DNA from: Pectobacterium carotovorum
GTDB taxonomy: Bacteria > Pseudomonadota > Gammaproteobacteria > Enterobacterales > Enterobacteriaceae
Assembly (NCBI RefSeq): GCF_033898505.1
Contig: NZ_JAXAFK010000001.1
Coordinates: forward strand, 2,108,001 to 2,172,000
Length of the DNA stretch: 64,000 nucleotides
Direction: 5' to 3'
In this document: piece after piece, positions 1-11,206 of the stretch
How the letters are laid out: each line of letters starts with the position of its first letter
Position numbering within the stretch: the stretch's first letter is position 1
Made by a program: the position numbers and the translations under genes
The notes under the pieces: model-generated
Database searches by the model: none
What the model saw: only the letters and a program-made list of their open reading frames with translations
What the model was told of the DNA's origin: nothing

Positions 1-730
1 TGCCATCAAAGCCCAGCTCTTCACGCAGAATCGTTTTAAGCCAATAAGATGAGCCGCTAGCGGGGTGCGGATCGGCCTCCGTATAAATCACATGAGCAGG
101 CATGATCGCATCCAGTTGCTGACGCTGGATCAGCGCTTTAAAAATTGACATGTCGTGGGCACGGATCTCCTCAATCGGACGCGGATCGCGCGGCGTTTCT
201 TTATGTGAATCGGCGCTGACCGCACCGTGGCCGGGGAAGTGCTTACCCGTGACCTTCATACCCGCACTGTGCATGCCGCGAATAAAGCTCTGCGCTACCG
301 CCAACGCCGTCTCTAGATTGGCATGAAACGAACGCTCGCCGATTGCCGCACTCTGGTGGCCGATATCCAGCACCGGCGCAAAGCTAATGTCGATATCCAT
401 CGCGATCATTTCTGCCGCCATCAACCAGCCGCCCTCTTCCGCCAGACGCAAGGCTTCTGGTTCGCTATTTAATGCTGCGAAGGCCTGCGCGGCAGGCAGG
501 CGGGTAAATCCGTCGCGAAAACGCTGAACGCGCCCGCCTTCCTGATCCACAGACACCACAAGACGTTCGCGCGACGCCACGCGGATTTGACGCACCAGTT
601 CACGTAACTGCGCCGCATCATGAAAATTACGGGTAAACAGAATAACGCCGCCAACCAGCGGGTGTTCCAACACTTCACGATCTTCCGCATCCAGCTCATA
701 GCTGGCGACATCTAACATTACCGGGCCCAC
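1..730 (-). CDS. nagZ: Beta-N-acetylhexosaminidase NagZ, 3' end cut by window edge
   Basis: Glycoside hydrolase family 3 enzyme that removes N-acetylglucosamine from anhydro-muropeptides in the cytoplasm during peptidoglycan recycling. The minus-strand translation reads VGPVMLDV at the start, then [24 protein letters not shown] and [18 protein letters not shown]. The last motif is the GH3 signature with the flexible-loop Asp-His pair. I place the start at GTG 730, because GAGG lies five bases upstream and E. coli NagZ begins MGPVM; ATG 718 is the alternative. About 243 N-terminal residues are present and the C-terminal part lies outside the window. It follows thiK on the same strand, as in E. 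coli. Confidence 0.95.
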   Translation of the reverse strand, partial: MGPVMLDVASYELDAEDREVLEHPLVGGVILFTRNFHDAAQLRELVRQIRVASRERLVVSVDQEGGRVQRFRDGFTRLPAAQAFAALNSEPEALRLAEEGGWLMAAEMIAMDIDISFAPVLDIGHQSAAIGERSFHANLETALAVAQSFIRGMHSAGMKVTGKHFPGHGAVSADSHKETPRDPRPIEEIRAHDMSIFKALIQRQQLDAIMPAHVIYTEADPHPASGSSYWLKTILREELGFDG

Positions 731-793
731 AAAAACCTCATTCTTTAGAGTGTACTGCTTAGTAAAATAACCACGACGACCAAAACCACACCG

Positions 794-1687
794 TCAGCCT
801 GTCTGTAGCCGATAGCCTGATTGTAGCCGATGATAGAGTGCGGGAATGTCCGCTAAAAATTCAGGGTTCTTCGTTTGCTGCCAGCGAATCTCGAACCACA
901 TCAATACCAGATAATCGACCCAGGGGAACCACTGCACCATCTGTTGCTGAAGGCGGCTCACGGAAAGCCCTCGCCGATGCCGCTGGTAGCTCTGCAGAAA
1001 ATGCGTTTGCGCCAGGCTTTCCATTTGGCTGGCCCGCACAATGAATGCCAGTTCAAAGGCAATATCGCCATCTGAGGCATATTCCCAGTCAATCAGCATC
1101 GTTCCTTGTGGCGTGATCAGCAGGTTTTCAGCATGCACATCCAGATGGAGAGGTGCCAGCGCTAAAGGCGTGGGCAATGCGGCACGCTGAAAATAATGGT
1201 GGGCGCGCAGCAGCGCGGGCGAACGACGGTGCGGATCCATCAGTTGCCAGTGTTGAGCGAATAGCATTTTGAGATCGAGGGGGTGGCCGCTACGCGGCAG
1301 GCGATGAAGCTGAGACAATACACGCGCTACTTCACCATTAGCCAGCATCATCAGGAACTCATCAGACGTGGCAATGCGTCCCGGCACCCATTCGACAATG
1401 AGCCAGCCGTCACGCCACAGCAGCGGCCGTGGCGCAAGCCCTATCGTAGACATTTGCCGCAGCAGAGCGAACTCTCGCTGGCGATCGACGCCCATCTTCC
1501 GCTCGGTTGGCGACTGTCGGCGCGCAAGCCATTCGATGCCCGGCCCGCGGATACGCCAGCTTTTACTACTCAACCCGCCAACCAGCTCAAAGCGAATATC
1601 CGCTATCTCCACGGCGGGGAAATGCTTCTGGATCACCGCCGTCAGCTGTTGCTGGATACCTGCCTGCTTAATGCTGAACGGCGCCAT
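794..1687 (-). CDS. thiK: Thiamine kinase ThiK
   Basis: About 297 residues. Thiamine kinase phosphorylates salvaged thiamine to thiamine monophosphate in the cytoplasm. The aminoglycoside-phosphotransferase/choline-kinase fold is visible from the Brenner-type motif LHLDVHAENLL followed by LIDWEYASDGDIAFELA, giving the catalytic Asp and the metal-binding Asp. The C-terminal stretch WFPWVDYLVLMWFEIRWQQT matches E. coli ThiK. An upstream TTG at 1702 is in frame, but ATG 1687 is the better start. It overlaps the end of lpoB by 20 bases, so translation is probably coupled. It is somewhat longer at the N-terminus than E. coli ThiK (274 residues). Confidence 0.92.
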   Translation of the reverse strand: MAPFSIKQAGIQQQLTAVIQKHFPAVEIADIRFELVGGLSSKSWRIRGPGIEWLARRQSPTERKMGVDRQREFALLRQMSTIGLAPRPLLWRDGWLIVEWVPGRIATSDEFLMMLANGEVARVLSQLHRLPRSGHPLDLKMLFAQHWQLMDPHRRSPALLRAHHYFQRAALPTPLALAPLHLDVHAENLLITPQGTMLIDWEYASDGDIAFELAFIVRASQMESLAQTHFLQSYQRHRRGLSVSRLQQQMVQWFPWVDYLVLMWFEIRWQQTKNPEFLADIPALYHRLQSGYRLQTG

Positions 1688-2249
1688 TACCGGACCACAC
1701 AATTTCGCCGGTCTGCACCAGCATCAGTTGCATGTCGATCTGCGGCGATTTCACATCACCGCTGACGTCGCTGTACAGCACATACTGCGCGCTGACATAA
1801 CGCGCCAGACCAATCGCCTTGCTGCGCGATCCTAGGCTGTCGTCAACCGACAGACCCAGCGTTTGTTTCGCGGCGGCCAACTGCTCACGCGGTACCAGCG
1901 TAAACGCCTTGCCTGAAGATAACGCGCTGTACAGCGCGCCTGTCGCTTTCGCGATCGGCAGGGAGCCGTTGGTGTTGTTTTTCACACTATCCACCAGCAG
2001 TATGCTGCCCGGCGTGACGCCATCGGCTTTCAGCATCTGCGCCACCAGCGGATTAATACTGGCTTCCCAGTTCAGCGTCTGGATTTTCGGCGGTTGCGGT
2101 ACTGATTCCCCCGGCGGCGGCGTTGGCGTGGTCGGCACTTGCGGCTCAACGGGCTCAATAGTCGCAGGCGGTTCAGTCGGTTCCGGTGGACGGCTAGGGC
2201 ACCCTGTTAGTACCAATGCCGCCAGTATCACCCCTAGGTACTTTTTCAT
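1668..2249 (-). CDS. lpoB: Penicillin-binding protein 1B activator LpoB
   Basis: A 193-residue outer-membrane lipoprotein that reaches through the periplasm to stimulate PBP1B (MrcB). A lipobox LVLTGC puts the lipidated Cys at residue 17. It is followed by a Pro/Glu/Thr-rich disordered linker (about residues 19-55). The folded domain starts near NPLVAQML and continues through LLVDSVKNNTNG, a feature of the family. It sits between ycfL and thiK, as in E. coli, with short spacing that suggests one transcript. Confidence 0.95.
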   Translation of the reverse strand: MKKYLGVILAALVLTGCPSRPPEPTEPPATIEPVEPQVPTTPTPPPGESVPQPPKIQTLNWEASINPLVAQMLKADGVTPGSILLVDSVKNNTNGSLPIAKATGALYSALSSGKAFTLVPREQLAAAKQTLGLSVDDSLGSRSKAIGLARYVSAQYVLYSDVSGDVKSPQIDMQLMLVQTGEIVWSGNGAVQH

Positions 2250-2270
2250 ATTCTCTCTCTCAGCACACCA

Positions 2271-2651
2271 TTACAAAAACAGATGAAGACGGACCTGACG
2301 CGCAGTAGGACTGCTGCGCGTTGAAAAAACGGTCATTTCCGTCTGTGGCGGGATTTCAATGGACTGCACTTCTTCGAACGGCAGAACGTCCAGCCCGTTT
2401 TCATCATACCAATAGAAACGGTAATGCACGGTCACCGCGTGTGAAGCGTCGTTGCTGACGACGGAAGAAGCACGCAGCCGGCCATTTTCTGAATCCAGTG
2501 AAGGATTCCCCGCCGTAATGCCCGCAGACAGCACGGGAGCATCCAATACCAGCGTTTGCCGTTCATTAATGGTCAGTACCTTTGGTGCGCTACAGCCCGC
2601 TACCAGCCCGACCATCAAACACGCGGACAGAAAAAGCATCGGATTACGCAT
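2271..2651 (-). CDS. ycfL: YcfL family lipoprotein (DUF1425)
   Basis: A 126-residue predicted lipoprotein with signal peptide and lipobox LVAGC (Cys20). The rest looks like a small beta-rich domain (HYRFYWYDENGLDV, then PPQTEMTVFSTRS). E. coli YcfL occupies the same position between hinT and lpoB, and the family is DUF1425. Its function is not established to my knowledge; proximity to lpoB suggests an envelope role, which is only inference. Confidence 0.88.
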   Translation of the reverse strand: MRNPMLFLSACLMVGLVAGCSAPKVLTINERQTLVLDAPVLSAGITAGNPSLDSENGRLRASSVVSNDASHAVTVHYRFYWYDENGLDVLPFEEVQSIEIPPQTEMTVFSTRSSPTARQVRLHLFL

Positions 2652-2735
2652 GATGTTCTCGCATAATGGTTTTCTCGCACGATAGTCTAACCATGACCAA
2701 CGAACCTCGCTCTATAGAATCTGGTTCTATAAGAT

Positions 2736-3086
2736 CTAGTTCGCCAGCAAAGGCCCTAATGCGCGGCCACCCAACAGATGCATGTGGATGTGATAAACCT
2801 CCTGCCCACCGTGTCGGTTGCAGTTAATGATCAAACGATAGCCGTCATCTGCAATACCTTCCTGCTGTGCAATCTTCGCCGCAACCGTCACCATACGTCC
2901 CAGTGCCGCCTCGTGCTCAGGCACCGTATCGTTAACGGTCGGGATCAAGACATTCGGGATAATCAGAATATGGGTTGGCGTGCGGGGAGCAATGTCACGG
3001 AAGGCGGTGACCAGTTCATCCTGATAGACGATATCGGCAGGGATTTCCCGACGGATGATTTTACTAAAAATGGTTTCTTCAGCCAT
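2736..3086 (-). CDS. hinT: Purine nucleoside phosphoramidase HinT (HIT family)
   Basis: 116 residues from ATG 3086 ([16 protein letters not shown]); an upstream in-frame start at 3113 would add nine unconserved residues. HinT hydrolyses adenosine 5'-phosphoramidate-type substrates as a cytoplasmic dimer. The histidine-triad motif HIHMHLLGG lies near residue 100, and the N-terminal region carries [21 protein letters not shown], typical of the family. E. coli places fhuE between ptsG and hinT; here they are direct neighbours, separated by the ptsG terminator. Confidence 0.95.
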   Translation of the reverse strand: MAEETIFSKIIRREIPADIVYQDELVTAFRDIAPRTPTHILIIPNVLIPTVNDTVPEHEAALGRMVTVAAKIAQQEGIADDGYRLIINCNRHGGQEVYHIHMHLLGGRALGPLLAN

Positions 3087-3263
3087 GATTGATTTCCTTG
3101 TTAAAGCTGGCATTGAACGACGTCATGTAGGCAGTATGAGTGACATATTCCATTTCTTTCAACCTTCTTCGTCTATTTCTGGTGCGGTTGGTCAAAATAC
3201 GACACCCAGAAAAATGATTGGCACGCTAGCCTTATAATGGAAAATGCGCGTTTGTTGCGACCA

Positions 3264-3290
3264 TAAAAAAAGGGGCTTTCGCCCCTTTTT
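3264..3290 (-). terminator. Intrinsic terminator after ptsG
   Basis: A GGGGC/GCCCC stem with a TTTC loop, flanked by an A-run on the left and a T-run on the right, so it can work in both directions. It lies 20 bases beyond the ptsG stop codon on the minus strand. Confidence 0.85.
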
Positions 3291-3309
3291 ACCACTCCCC
3301 AACAACACA

Positions 3310-4743
3310 TCAGTGGTTACGGATGTAGTCGTCCATATCGGTTTTCAGGTTGTCGGATTTAGTACCGAAAATGGCCTGAACGCCGGAACCTGCTACAACC
3401 ACGCCCGCTGCGCCCAGTTTTTTCAGGCCAGCCTGATCAACTTTAGCCACATCACCTACGCTAACACGCAGACGGGTGATGCACGCATCCAGGTTAGTGA
3501 TGTTTTCTTTACCACCAAACGCGCTAACCAGTGCAGCAGCCATTTCAGTGCTGTCCTGTGACGCTTGCTCGGAGGAGCTATCTTCACGGCCTGGCGTTTT
3601 CAAGTTCAGTTTCGCAATCAGAACACGGAAGATGGTGTAGTAAATCAGCGCATAGCACAGACCCACAATCGGGAACAGCCACAGGTTGCTACCGTTACCG
3701 CTCAGTACCACGAAGTCGATCAGACCGTGAGAGAAGCTCGTACCATCGCGCATACCCAGCAGGATACAGATTGGGAACGCCAGACCCGCCAGAATCGCAT
3801 GGATCACATACAGGATCGGCGCAACAAACATGAATGAGAATTCAATCGGCTCAGTGATACCCGTCAGGAACGAGGTCAGCGCCGCAGAGATCATGATGCC
3901 GCCCACTTTCGCACGGTTTTCTGGCTTAGCTGAGTGCCAGATAGCAATCGCAGCAGCCGGCAGACCGTACATTTTAAACAGGAAGCCGCCGGACAGTTTA
4001 CCCGCAGTCGGGTCACCAGCAATGTAACGAGGGATATCACCGTGGAAAACCTGACCCGCCGCATTGGTGAACTCACCAACCTGCATTTGGAAAGGTACGT
4101 TCCAGATATGGTGCAAACCAAACGGTACCAGAGAACGTTCAACGACCCCATAGATACCGAATGCCAACATCGGGTTCTCATTTGCTGCCCAATGTGAAAA
4201 CGTTTGGATAGCGCTACCGACCGGTGGCCATATGAAAGACAACACCGCACCGGTAACAATCGCCGTCAGACCGGAAATAATCGGCACAAAACGTTTACCG
4301 GCAAAGAAGCCCAGATACTCAGGCAGTTGAATGCGGTAGAAGCGATTAAACATATACGCGGCAATCGCACCGGCAATGATCCCGCCCAGAACACCGGTAT
4401 CCGCCAGGTGCTTCGCAGTAATCTCGGCAGCCGGTAGATTAAGAACCAGCGGCGCAATCGCAGCCATGGTTTTCACCATGATGCCATAAGCGACCACTGC
4501 CGCCAGTGCGGAAACACCGTCGTTATTGGTGAAGCCCAGAGCAACACCGATAGCAAAAATCAGCGGCATGTTGGCAAACACCGAGTCACCGGCCTGTGCC
4601 ATGACGCTGGAGACAATTTCAGGCAACCAGCTAAAATTGGCCGAACCGACACCCAGCAGAATACCTGCAATAGGGAGTACGGATACGGGCAGCATTAGCG
4701 ACTTACCTACTTTTTGCAGGTTTGCGAATGCATTCTTGAACAT
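3310..4743 (-). CDS. ptsG: PTS glucose transporter subunit IICB (PtsG)
   Basis: 477 residues, the same length as E. coli PtsG. It imports and phosphorylates glucose using phosphate passed from IIA(Glc). The N-terminal IIC part (about residues 1-385) has many membrane helices and the substrate-site stretch [13 protein letters not shown] Ser/Gln-rich linker (near residue 390) leads to the IIB domain, whose phosphorylated cysteine is Cys421 in LDACITRLR. Start ATG 4743 is preceded by CAGGAG. It is monocistronic by context: its own terminator downstream and a regulatory region upstream. Confidence 0.97.
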   Translation of the reverse strand: MFKNAFANLQKVGKSLMLPVSVLPIAGILLGVGSANFSWLPEIVSSVMAQAGDSVFANMPLIFAIGVALGFTNNDGVSALAAVVAYGIMVKTMAAIAPLVLNLPAAEITAKHLADTGVLGGIIAGAIAAYMFNRFYRIQLPEYLGFFAGKRFVPIISGLTAIVTGAVLSFIWPPVGSAIQTFSHWAANENPMLAFGIYGVVERSLVPFGLHHIWNVPFQMQVGEFTNAAGQVFHGDIPRYIAGDPTAGKLSGGFLFKMYGLPAAAIAIWHSAKPENRAKVGGIMISAALTSFLTGITEPIEFSFMFVAPILYVIHAILAGLAFPICILLGMRDGTSFSHGLIDFVVLSGNGSNLWLFPIVGLCYALIYYTIFRVLIAKLNLKTPGREDSSSEQASQDSTEMAAALVSAFGGKENITNLDACITRLRVSVGDVAKVDQAGLKKLGAAGVVVAGSGVQAIFGTKSDNLKTDMDDYIRNH

Positions 4744-4772
4744 AATTGAGTGTGCTCCTGAGTAATAGTGCT
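4744..4772 (-). promoter_or_regulatory. ptsG translation-initiation region, likely SgrS small-RNA target
   Basis: Reading the minus strand into the ptsG start gives ACTCAGGAGCAC before CTCAATTATG, nearly identical to the E. coli ptsG ribosome-binding region. In E. coli the small RNA SgrS pairs with the ACTCAG-containing stretch during glucose-phosphate stress. The identity is by memory of the E. coli sequence; sgrS itself is not in this window. Confidence 0.6.
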
Positions 4773-4844
4773 TTTACTTCTGATACTTCATATATGCAAA
4801 GACGGGGAGGATGGCCTTTGCGAGTTGGGGTGTCTTAGCCCCCT

Positions 4845-4870
4845 TTAATTTTTACGCAGAGTAAAATAAA
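4845..4870 (-). promoter_or_regulatory. Putative Mlc operator in the ptsG promoter
   Basis: On the minus strand this reads TTTATTTTAC-TCTGCG-TAAAAATTAA, an AT-rich imperfect palindrome. It closely matches the Mlc repressor site of E. coli ptsG as I recall it. Mlc releases the site when PtsG is transporting glucose. Confidence 0.65.
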
Positions 4871-4884
4871 TAGCGCCCACAATG

Positions 4885-4900
4885 TTTGATTGCTATCACG
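4885..4900 (-). promoter_or_regulatory. Putative CRP-cAMP site upstream of ptsG
   Basis: The minus strand reads CGTGA-TAGCAA-TCAAA, two changes from the TGTGA-N6-TCACA consensus. It sits in the same place relative to the Mlc-like site as the E. coli ptsG CRP site. Confidence 0.6.
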
Positions 4901-5029
4901 TTTCCACAAGCCAACAGGCTGAGATCGAACAGATATTGCACTTTTCTGTGATGTATCGCTGAAAAACACGTCCCCCTGAAGAGGAAAAACCTAATCAAGG
5001 GGATGATGAAGCGCTATTAATTACACGGA

Positions 5030-5056
5030 TAAAAAAAACTCGGCTATTTTCAGCCA
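5030..5056 (-). terminator. Weak intrinsic terminator after tatD
   Basis: On the minus strand, GGCT-GAAAAT-AGCC is followed by GAG and a run of eight T, directly after the tatD stop codon. The short 4-bp stem makes it a weak terminator. The rest of the 313-base gap (4744-5056) holds the ptsG promoter elements listed separately. Confidence 0.45.
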
Positions 5057-5854
5057 CTATTGCGCAGCGGTCAACCGAGTCGGATCGATGTGAAACAGGC
5101 GGGAGAAGTTTTCTGTCGTGGCGGCCGCGAGGGTTTCCAGCGATGTGCCTTTCAGCACGGCAAGGTATTCCGCGACATCACGCACATACGCAGGCTGGTT
5201 TTCCTGACCTCGGAACGGGACAGGCGCGAGCCAAGGGGAATCCGTTTCAATCAGCATCCGATCCAGCGGCACATAACGTGCGACGTCACGCAGTTCCTCT
5301 GCATTACGGAACGTCACGATGCCAGAAAACGAGATGTAGAACCCCATATCCAGCAGCGCTTTTGCCGTCGCCAAATTTTCCGTAAAGCAGTGCAGAACAC
5401 CGCTGCATTTCTCCGCCTGTTCCTCGCGCAGAATCGCCAACGTATCTTCACGGGCGGCACGGGTATGCACGATGACCGGTTTATTCAGGTCATTGCCAAT
5501 ACGAATATGTTCACGAAACGATTCTTGCTGCTGGGCTTTCGTCTCTTGCTGATAGAAATAATCCAGACCCGTTTCCCCCATCGCCACCACGCGGCTGGCG
5601 CTGGCTAACTCACGCAGCTCCGCATAGTCATAGGGGGCTTCCTGATTAAGCGGATGAACGCCGCAGGAAAACGCCACGTTATCGCGCTCGCCGATTAACT
5701 CTACCATGGCACGATAGCCAGGCAACGTAGTCGCCACCGCCAGCAGGAAGCCGACATCGCGACGTTTCGCTTTCTCCAGTACGTCGGAGACATCTTTATG
5801 CAATGACTGATAATCCAGACCGTCAAGATGACAGTGGGAATCCACTAACAACAT
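5057..5854 (-). CDS. ycfH: TatD family metal-dependent hydrolase YcfH
   Basis: 265 residues from ATG 5854 (MLLVDSHCHLDGLDY). The open frame runs further upstream to 5935, but that part overlaps holB and is not conserved. The metal-binding motifs of the TatD DNase family are present: DSHCHLD at the N-terminus, then GETGLDYF, VHTRAA, HCFTE and ETDSPWLAP near the end. TatD homologues act as 3'-5' exonucleases or D-aminoacyl-tRNA-type hydrolases; the exact substrate of YcfH is not settled. It is the last gene of the tmk-holB cluster, 19 bases after holB. Confidence 0.93.
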   Translation of the reverse strand: MLLVDSHCHLDGLDYQSLHKDVSDVLEKAKRRDVGFLLAVATTLPGYRAMVELIGERDNVAFSCGVHPLNQEAPYDYAELRELASASRVVAMGETGLDYFYQQETKAQQQESFREHIRIGNDLNKPVIVHTRAAREDTLAILREEQAEKCSGVLHCFTENLATAKALLDMGFYISFSGIVTFRNAEELRDVARYVPLDRMLIETDSPWLAPVPFRGQENQPAYVRDVAEYLAVLKGTSLETLAAATTENFSRLFHIDPTRLTAAQ

Positions 5855-5873
5855 GATATTTACTCGATAGTAA

Positions 5874-6884
5874 TTAAATAGAAAAAGGGTGGCTGTCGCG
5901 CTTAACCGATGAAGCAAACGTGCGTTCCCCATCAAGCAGGCGTTCCGTCAGCAATAGCTCACGATTGACACCCGTGACGGTCAGCAATTTTTGTCGGCAG
6001 GCCAGCCACTGTTGCAGCTCATACTGCAAATGTGCGGCAGGCTCGCGCGCCAGACGCTCAACCAGTTCTATCTGATCCTGATTCACCCAATGCTCGCTCG
6101 CCCCCCGCTGCCATTTCATGGCATCCAACAGTAGCGCGGCCAGCCAGTGAATGCGGACATCTGCATCGTCATGATTCAGCGGCGAAATCATCGAAAGCTG
6201 ATCCCGTGAAGTCAACGCGGCAGAAAATGCCTGACATAACCCAATACGCTGCTTCCACTGATCTGGCTGTAATAGCGCCTCGGCGGCTAGCGGCGCACCC
6301 GATTGCAATCTCAATGCCGTGCGCAATGCCTTGCTGTCATGACGATGGCGGGCATTCAGCCACAGCACGCTCTGCGTCTCACTCGGGACATCCAGATAGT
6401 GATACAGGCAGCGGCTGCGCAATGTTGCCAACAGCCGGGCCGGTTCACGGCAGCCAAATAAAAAGAAGGTATTCTGTGGCGGTTCTTCCAGCGTTTTCAG
6501 CAGTGCATTCGCAGCTGCTTCTGTCAGTTGCTCAGCGGCAGCCAGCCAGATCACTTTTGCGCCGCCTTGTCGAGAGTGTTGATACACTTTTTCCACGACA
6601 TCACGCACCGGATCGACGCCCAGACTCTGCTTGCCTTTCTCCGGGCTTAACACATGCCAGTCTGGGTGTGTTCCCGCCGTCATCAGGTTGCAGGAATGGC
6701 ACTGGCCGCAGCTTTTCATCCCATCAGGCCGCTGGCAAATCAGCCAACGGCTCAGCGCATAAATCAGCGATTCATCGCCCATGCCCGGCAACGCATGCAG
6801 TAACACCGCATGATGGCCCCTGCCCGCCTGATACTGACCGACGAGCTGCCGATAGGATGCATTCAGCCACGGATACCATTCCAT
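5874..6884 (-). CDS. holB: DNA polymerase III subunit delta' (HolB)
   Basis: 336 residues from ATG 6884 ([16 protein letters not shown]); E. coli HolB has 334. It is part of the clamp loader that places the beta clamp on DNA. The sequence shows the cysteine zinc knuckle CGQCHSCN near residue 60, the ANALLKTLEEPP helix, and the SRC motif (TLRSRC) whose arginine acts as an arginine finger. As usual for delta', there is no functional P-loop. The start overlaps the tmk stop by one base, showing translational coupling. Confidence 0.96.
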   Translation of the reverse strand: MEWYPWLNASYRQLVGQYQAGRGHHAVLLHALPGMGDESLIYALSRWLICQRPDGMKSCGQCHSCNLMTAGTHPDWHVLSPEKGKQSLGVDPVRDVVEKVYQHSRQGGAKVIWLAAAEQLTEAAANALLKTLEEPPQNTFFLFGCREPARLLATLRSRCLYHYLDVPSETQSVLWLNARHRHDSKALRTALRLQSGAPLAAEALLQPDQWKQRIGLCQAFSAALTSRDQLSMISPLNHDDADVRIHWLAALLLDAMKWQRGASEHWVNQDQIELVERLAREPAAHLQYELQQWLACRQKLLTVTGVNRELLLTERLLDGERTFASSVKRDSHPFSI

Positions 6885-7543
6885 CAGCACTGCTCCTGCG
6901 CGACAGGCGGTAAGCCTTGTTGCCGCAGCCACTGCTGTAGCGTTGCCTGAATATCCGCACTGACAGCGTCAATAGCTTGTGAAGCATCGATCGTCAGGAT
7001 ACTGTCGTCCTCCGCAGCCAGCTCCTGATAGCGGGCACGGGTACGTTCAAAGAAAGCCAGCGATTCCTGCTCAATTCGATCTAATTCGCCCCGCTGGCGC
7101 GCGCGCTGCAAACCAATAGCGGGCGGCAAATCAAGATAGAGCGTCAAGTCAGGACGAAAATCTCCCAGCACGGTATCGCGCAGTGAACGCAGCAGTTGCT
7201 GATCGATCCCACGTCCACCGCCCTGATAAGCCTGTGAAGAAAGATCGTGACGATCGCCAATAACCCATTGTCCGTTAGCCAACGCGGGCTTGATGACGTT
7301 ATCCACCAGTTGAACTCTGGCAGCGTACAACATCAGGACTTCCGCTTTGTCGGTGACCTTCTCATCGGTCATACCTTGCTTGATAAGCTCACGTAGCTTC
7401 TCCGCCAGCGGCGTACCGCCAGGCTCTCGCGTGAACACTACCTCTTTCACGCCATGTGACCGCAGTGTTTCTACCACGATATTACGCGCGGTGGTCTTCC
7501 CCGCACCTTCCAACCCTTCAATGACGATAAATTTACTGTTCAT
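6884..7543 (-). CDS. tmk: Thymidylate kinase (Tmk)
   Basis: 219 residues. It phosphorylates dTMP to dTDP with ATP. The P-loop GLEGAGKTT lies at residues 10-18, the DR motif occurs in [18 protein letters not shown], and an arginine-rich LID follows ([15 protein letters not shown]), as in the E. coli-type enzymes. The start overlaps the end of mltG by 11 bases. Confidence 0.97.
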   Translation of the reverse strand: MNSKFIVIEGLEGAGKTTARNIVVETLRSHGVKEVVFTREPGGTPLAEKLRELIKQGMTDEKVTDKAEVLMLYAARVQLVDNVIKPALANGQWVIGDRHDLSSQAYQGGGRGIDQQLLRSLRDTVLGDFRPDLTLYLDLPPAIGLQRARQRGELDRIEQESLAFFERTRARYQELAAEDDSILTIDASQAIDAVSADIQATLQQWLRQQGLPPVAQEQC

Positions 7544-8552
7544 CCCGTTCCTTTAACGCTGAGCGGTATACCCTCACAGCACGATTATGGTCTGCAAGGT
7601 TAGTGGTAAAACTGTGTCCGCCTTTTCCATCCGCCACAAAATACAAGTATGACGTTTTGGCTGGGTGTGCCGCCGCATCTAATGAGGCTTTTCCCGGCAT
7701 CGCGATTGGCGTTGGCGGCAAGCCAGAAATAATATAGGTATTGTAAGGCGTCGGCGTGTCTAATGCTTTACGGGTTATCACGCCTTTATAGTCATCCCCC
7801 ATGCCATAAATCACTGTGGGGTCGGTTTGCAAGCGCATGCCAAGCCGTAAGCGATTGATAAAAACGGAAGCAACCTGAGTACGTTCTTCATTGATGGCCG
7901 TTTCTTTTTCAATGATTGACGCCATCGTTAGCAATTCGTCTGGCGTCTTATACGGTAATCCGTCTTCGCGCCCTTTCCAGACCTCATCCACCGTTTTTTT
8001 CATGCGCTGATGCGCACGCTGCAACAGGGCGACATCACTCGTACCTGCCGTGTATGAATACGTATCAGGATAAAACCAGCCTTCCGGATTCGTCTTATCG
8101 TTGATTTCCAACTGAGTGGCAACGTCCTGTTCGGTTTTATCGGCCAGTGCATGCTTGATATAAGGTGCCTGTTGCAGCGTGACCAGCCACTCTTTCAAAC
8201 GTGAGCCTTCAACAAAACGGATGGAAAATTGCGCTTCTTTGCCGCTGGACAATAATGCCAGCATCTCGCGGACGGTCATGCCCGAAGTAAAACGATACGT
8301 ACCCGCTTTAAATTTTGCCAACTCAGGTTCGAGACGCAGCAACCAGGGAAAAAAGGCGCCATCAGTAATAATTTTCTGATCGAGCAGCAGTGTTTCCAGC
8401 CCTTCTCTTCCCGTGCCGGCCGGAAGCGTAAAAATCGTTTCCTTTTCGATAGCCAATGGAGAACCAGCAAAACGCTGCATTTTCTGCCACGCGACCAACA
8501 ACATCAGAACAACGGCGGCGATAATCAGTAAACCAACTTTCTTTTTCTTCAT
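7533..8552 (-). CDS. mltG: Endolytic murein transglycosylase MltG
   Basis: 339 residues, formerly YceG. A single N-terminal membrane helix ([15 protein letters not shown], about residues 8-23) anchors the enzyme in the inner membrane. The periplasmic YceG-type domain carries the conserved [13 protein letters not shown] stretch containing the catalytic glutamate. It cleaves nascent glycan strands and is thought to set their length. It lies 14 bases after pabC and overlaps tmk. Confidence 0.95.
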   Translation of the reverse strand: MKKKKVGLLIIAAVVLMLLVAWQKMQRFAGSPLAIEKETIFTLPAGTGREGLETLLLDQKIITDGAFFPWLLRLEPELAKFKAGTYRFTSGMTVREMLALLSSGKEAQFSIRFVEGSRLKEWLVTLQQAPYIKHALADKTEQDVATQLEINDKTNPEGWFYPDTYSYTAGTSDVALLQRAHQRMKKTVDEVWKGREDGLPYKTPDELLTMASIIEKETAINEERTQVASVFINRLRLGMRLQTDPTVIYGMGDDYKGVITRKALDTPTPYNTYIISGLPPTPIAMPGKASLDAAAHPAKTSYLYFVADGKGGHSFTTNLADHNRAVRVYRSALKERDEQ

Positions 8553-8566
8553 AAATCAACCATCTA

Positions 8567-9364
8567 CTAGCAGTCAAAACTCAGGAATTGATAAAGCTCT
8601 CGGGAGTGGTAACGCCAGACATGCGCCTGATTCACTGGGACTATCGGCATTAATGCATTACAGACCAGCACCTCATCCGCATCGGACAGTGTGGTCACAG
8701 GTTCACTGACGATCTGTAGCGCGAAATCAGTCTCTGCCAGCGAGGCGATGATATGCTGCCGAGCTACGCCATCCACACCAGACTGCGATACGTCCGGCGT
8801 ATAGACGTGATTCCCTTTGCGCCAGAATAAATTAGCGGCACAGCATTCCACTAGCGCACCAGAAGTGTCAAGCACGAGGGTCTCATCGGCTGAAGTCTGG
8901 TCAAGATGCGCACGAATCAGCACTTGCTCAAGCCGATTCAGATGTTTTATGCCCGCCAACAGCGGGTTTTTAGCGAGCGCCACCGGGCTAAGATTCAGAC
9001 TAATGCCCTGCTCACGCCAGTCGGCATAGTGCGCTGGATAGCCTACCTGCATGACGATTCGGGTTGGCTGCATACAGCCCTGAGGACTATAACCCCGCCC
9101 GCCAGCACCGCGCGTTAGCATCACTTTCACTACGCCGTCCGTCCGCCCCACTGCAGCCAGCTTCATTTCCGCAATCAGACTTTCCCAGTCAACCGTCGGA
9201 AATAACAAGCGTGTAGCAGCCTCTTGCAGGCGCGTGATATGTCGATCAAGCCAGACAACCTCGCCAGCGCTGATTCTGGCTGTCGTAAAACAGCCGTCGC
9301 CGTACTGCGTAGCCCGATCGAGCACCGAAAGCTGTTCCTGTAACTGGCCATTAATCCACAGCAT
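8567..9364 (-). CDS. pabC: Aminodeoxychorismate lyase (PabC)
   Basis: 265 residues from ATG 9364 (MLWINGQLQEQLSVLDR), with GGAG seven bases upstream; an upstream in-frame start at 9388 is less likely. It is a class IV PLP enzyme that converts 4-amino-4-deoxychorismate to p-aminobenzoate and pyruvate in folate synthesis. Signatures are RATQYGDGCFTTARI, GIKHLNRLEQVLIRA with the PLP-binding Lys, and DETLVLDTSGALVECCAANLF. It lies between fabF and mltG, as in E. coli. Confidence 0.95.
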   Translation of the reverse strand: MLWINGQLQEQLSVLDRATQYGDGCFTTARISAGEVVWLDRHITRLQEAATRLLFPTVDWESLIAEMKLAAVGRTDGVVKVMLTRGAGGRGYSPQGCMQPTRIVMQVGYPAHYADWREQGISLNLSPVALAKNPLLAGIKHLNRLEQVLIRAHLDQTSADETLVLDTSGALVECCAANLFWRKGNHVYTPDVSQSGVDGVARQHIIASLAETDFALQIVSEPVTTLSDADEVLVCNALMPIVPVNQAHVWRYHSRELYQFLSFDC

Positions 9365-9448
9365 AATAAGCTCCGCATCATTCATCATCGTCAGCTTGCC
9401 AGTAAAGCTGCGTTGCAGACAAGCAGGTGTATCTGATTTTATGCAGGC

Positions 9449-9477
9449 AAAAAAAAACCCGGAAACCGGGTTTTTTT
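9449..9477 (-). terminator. Intrinsic terminator between fabF and pabC
   Basis: An ACCCGG/CCGGGT hairpin with an A-run on one side and a T-run on the other, 15 bases past the fabF stop on the minus strand. It is bidirectional in form. It would attenuate read-through from the fab genes into pabC-mltG-tmk-holB. Confidence 0.85.
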
Positions 9478-9492
9478 AAGACGCTATCGCAA

Positions 9493-10815
<1,323 letters not shown>

Positions 10816-11052
10816 TTACTGCTGGTTAGCCTGAATGAAATCAATGGCTGCCTGAACAGTCGTGATTTTTTCAGCTTCTTCGTCTGGAATCTCAGTATCA
10901 AATTCTTCTTCCAGAGCCATTACCAGCTCAACAGTGTCAAGAGAATCAGCGCCGAGGTCATCAACGAAAGAAGCATTGTTTACGACTTCTTCCTGCTTAA
11001 CACCAAGCTGTTCAACGATGATTTTCTTAACGCGTTCTTCGATAGTGCTCAT
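10816..11052 (-). CDS. acpP: Acyl carrier protein (AcpP)
   Basis: 78 residues, essentially the E. coli protein: acidic, with the 4'-phosphopantetheine attachment Ser37 in [13 protein letters not shown]. It carries growing acyl chains for fatty acid, lipid A and lipoate synthesis. It is separated from fabG by 154 bases, probably enough for its own promoter. Confidence 0.98.
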   Translation of the reverse strand: MSTIEERVKKIIVEQLGVKQEEVVNNASFVDDLGADSLDTVELVMALEEEFDTEIPDEEAEKITTVQAAIDFIQANQQ

Positions 11053-11206
11053 ACTCTTAAATTTCCTATCAAAACTCGCTTTCGCGATGGTTTTCGTAGT
11101 GTATAAAATGTTTGAAAAGATGCAACAAAATCTCGGCTGGTCGAACCACGATTTTGTGCTATTTTGCGGTTATCACCGCAAATAATGCAAATAGTTTTCG
11201 AGCTTT

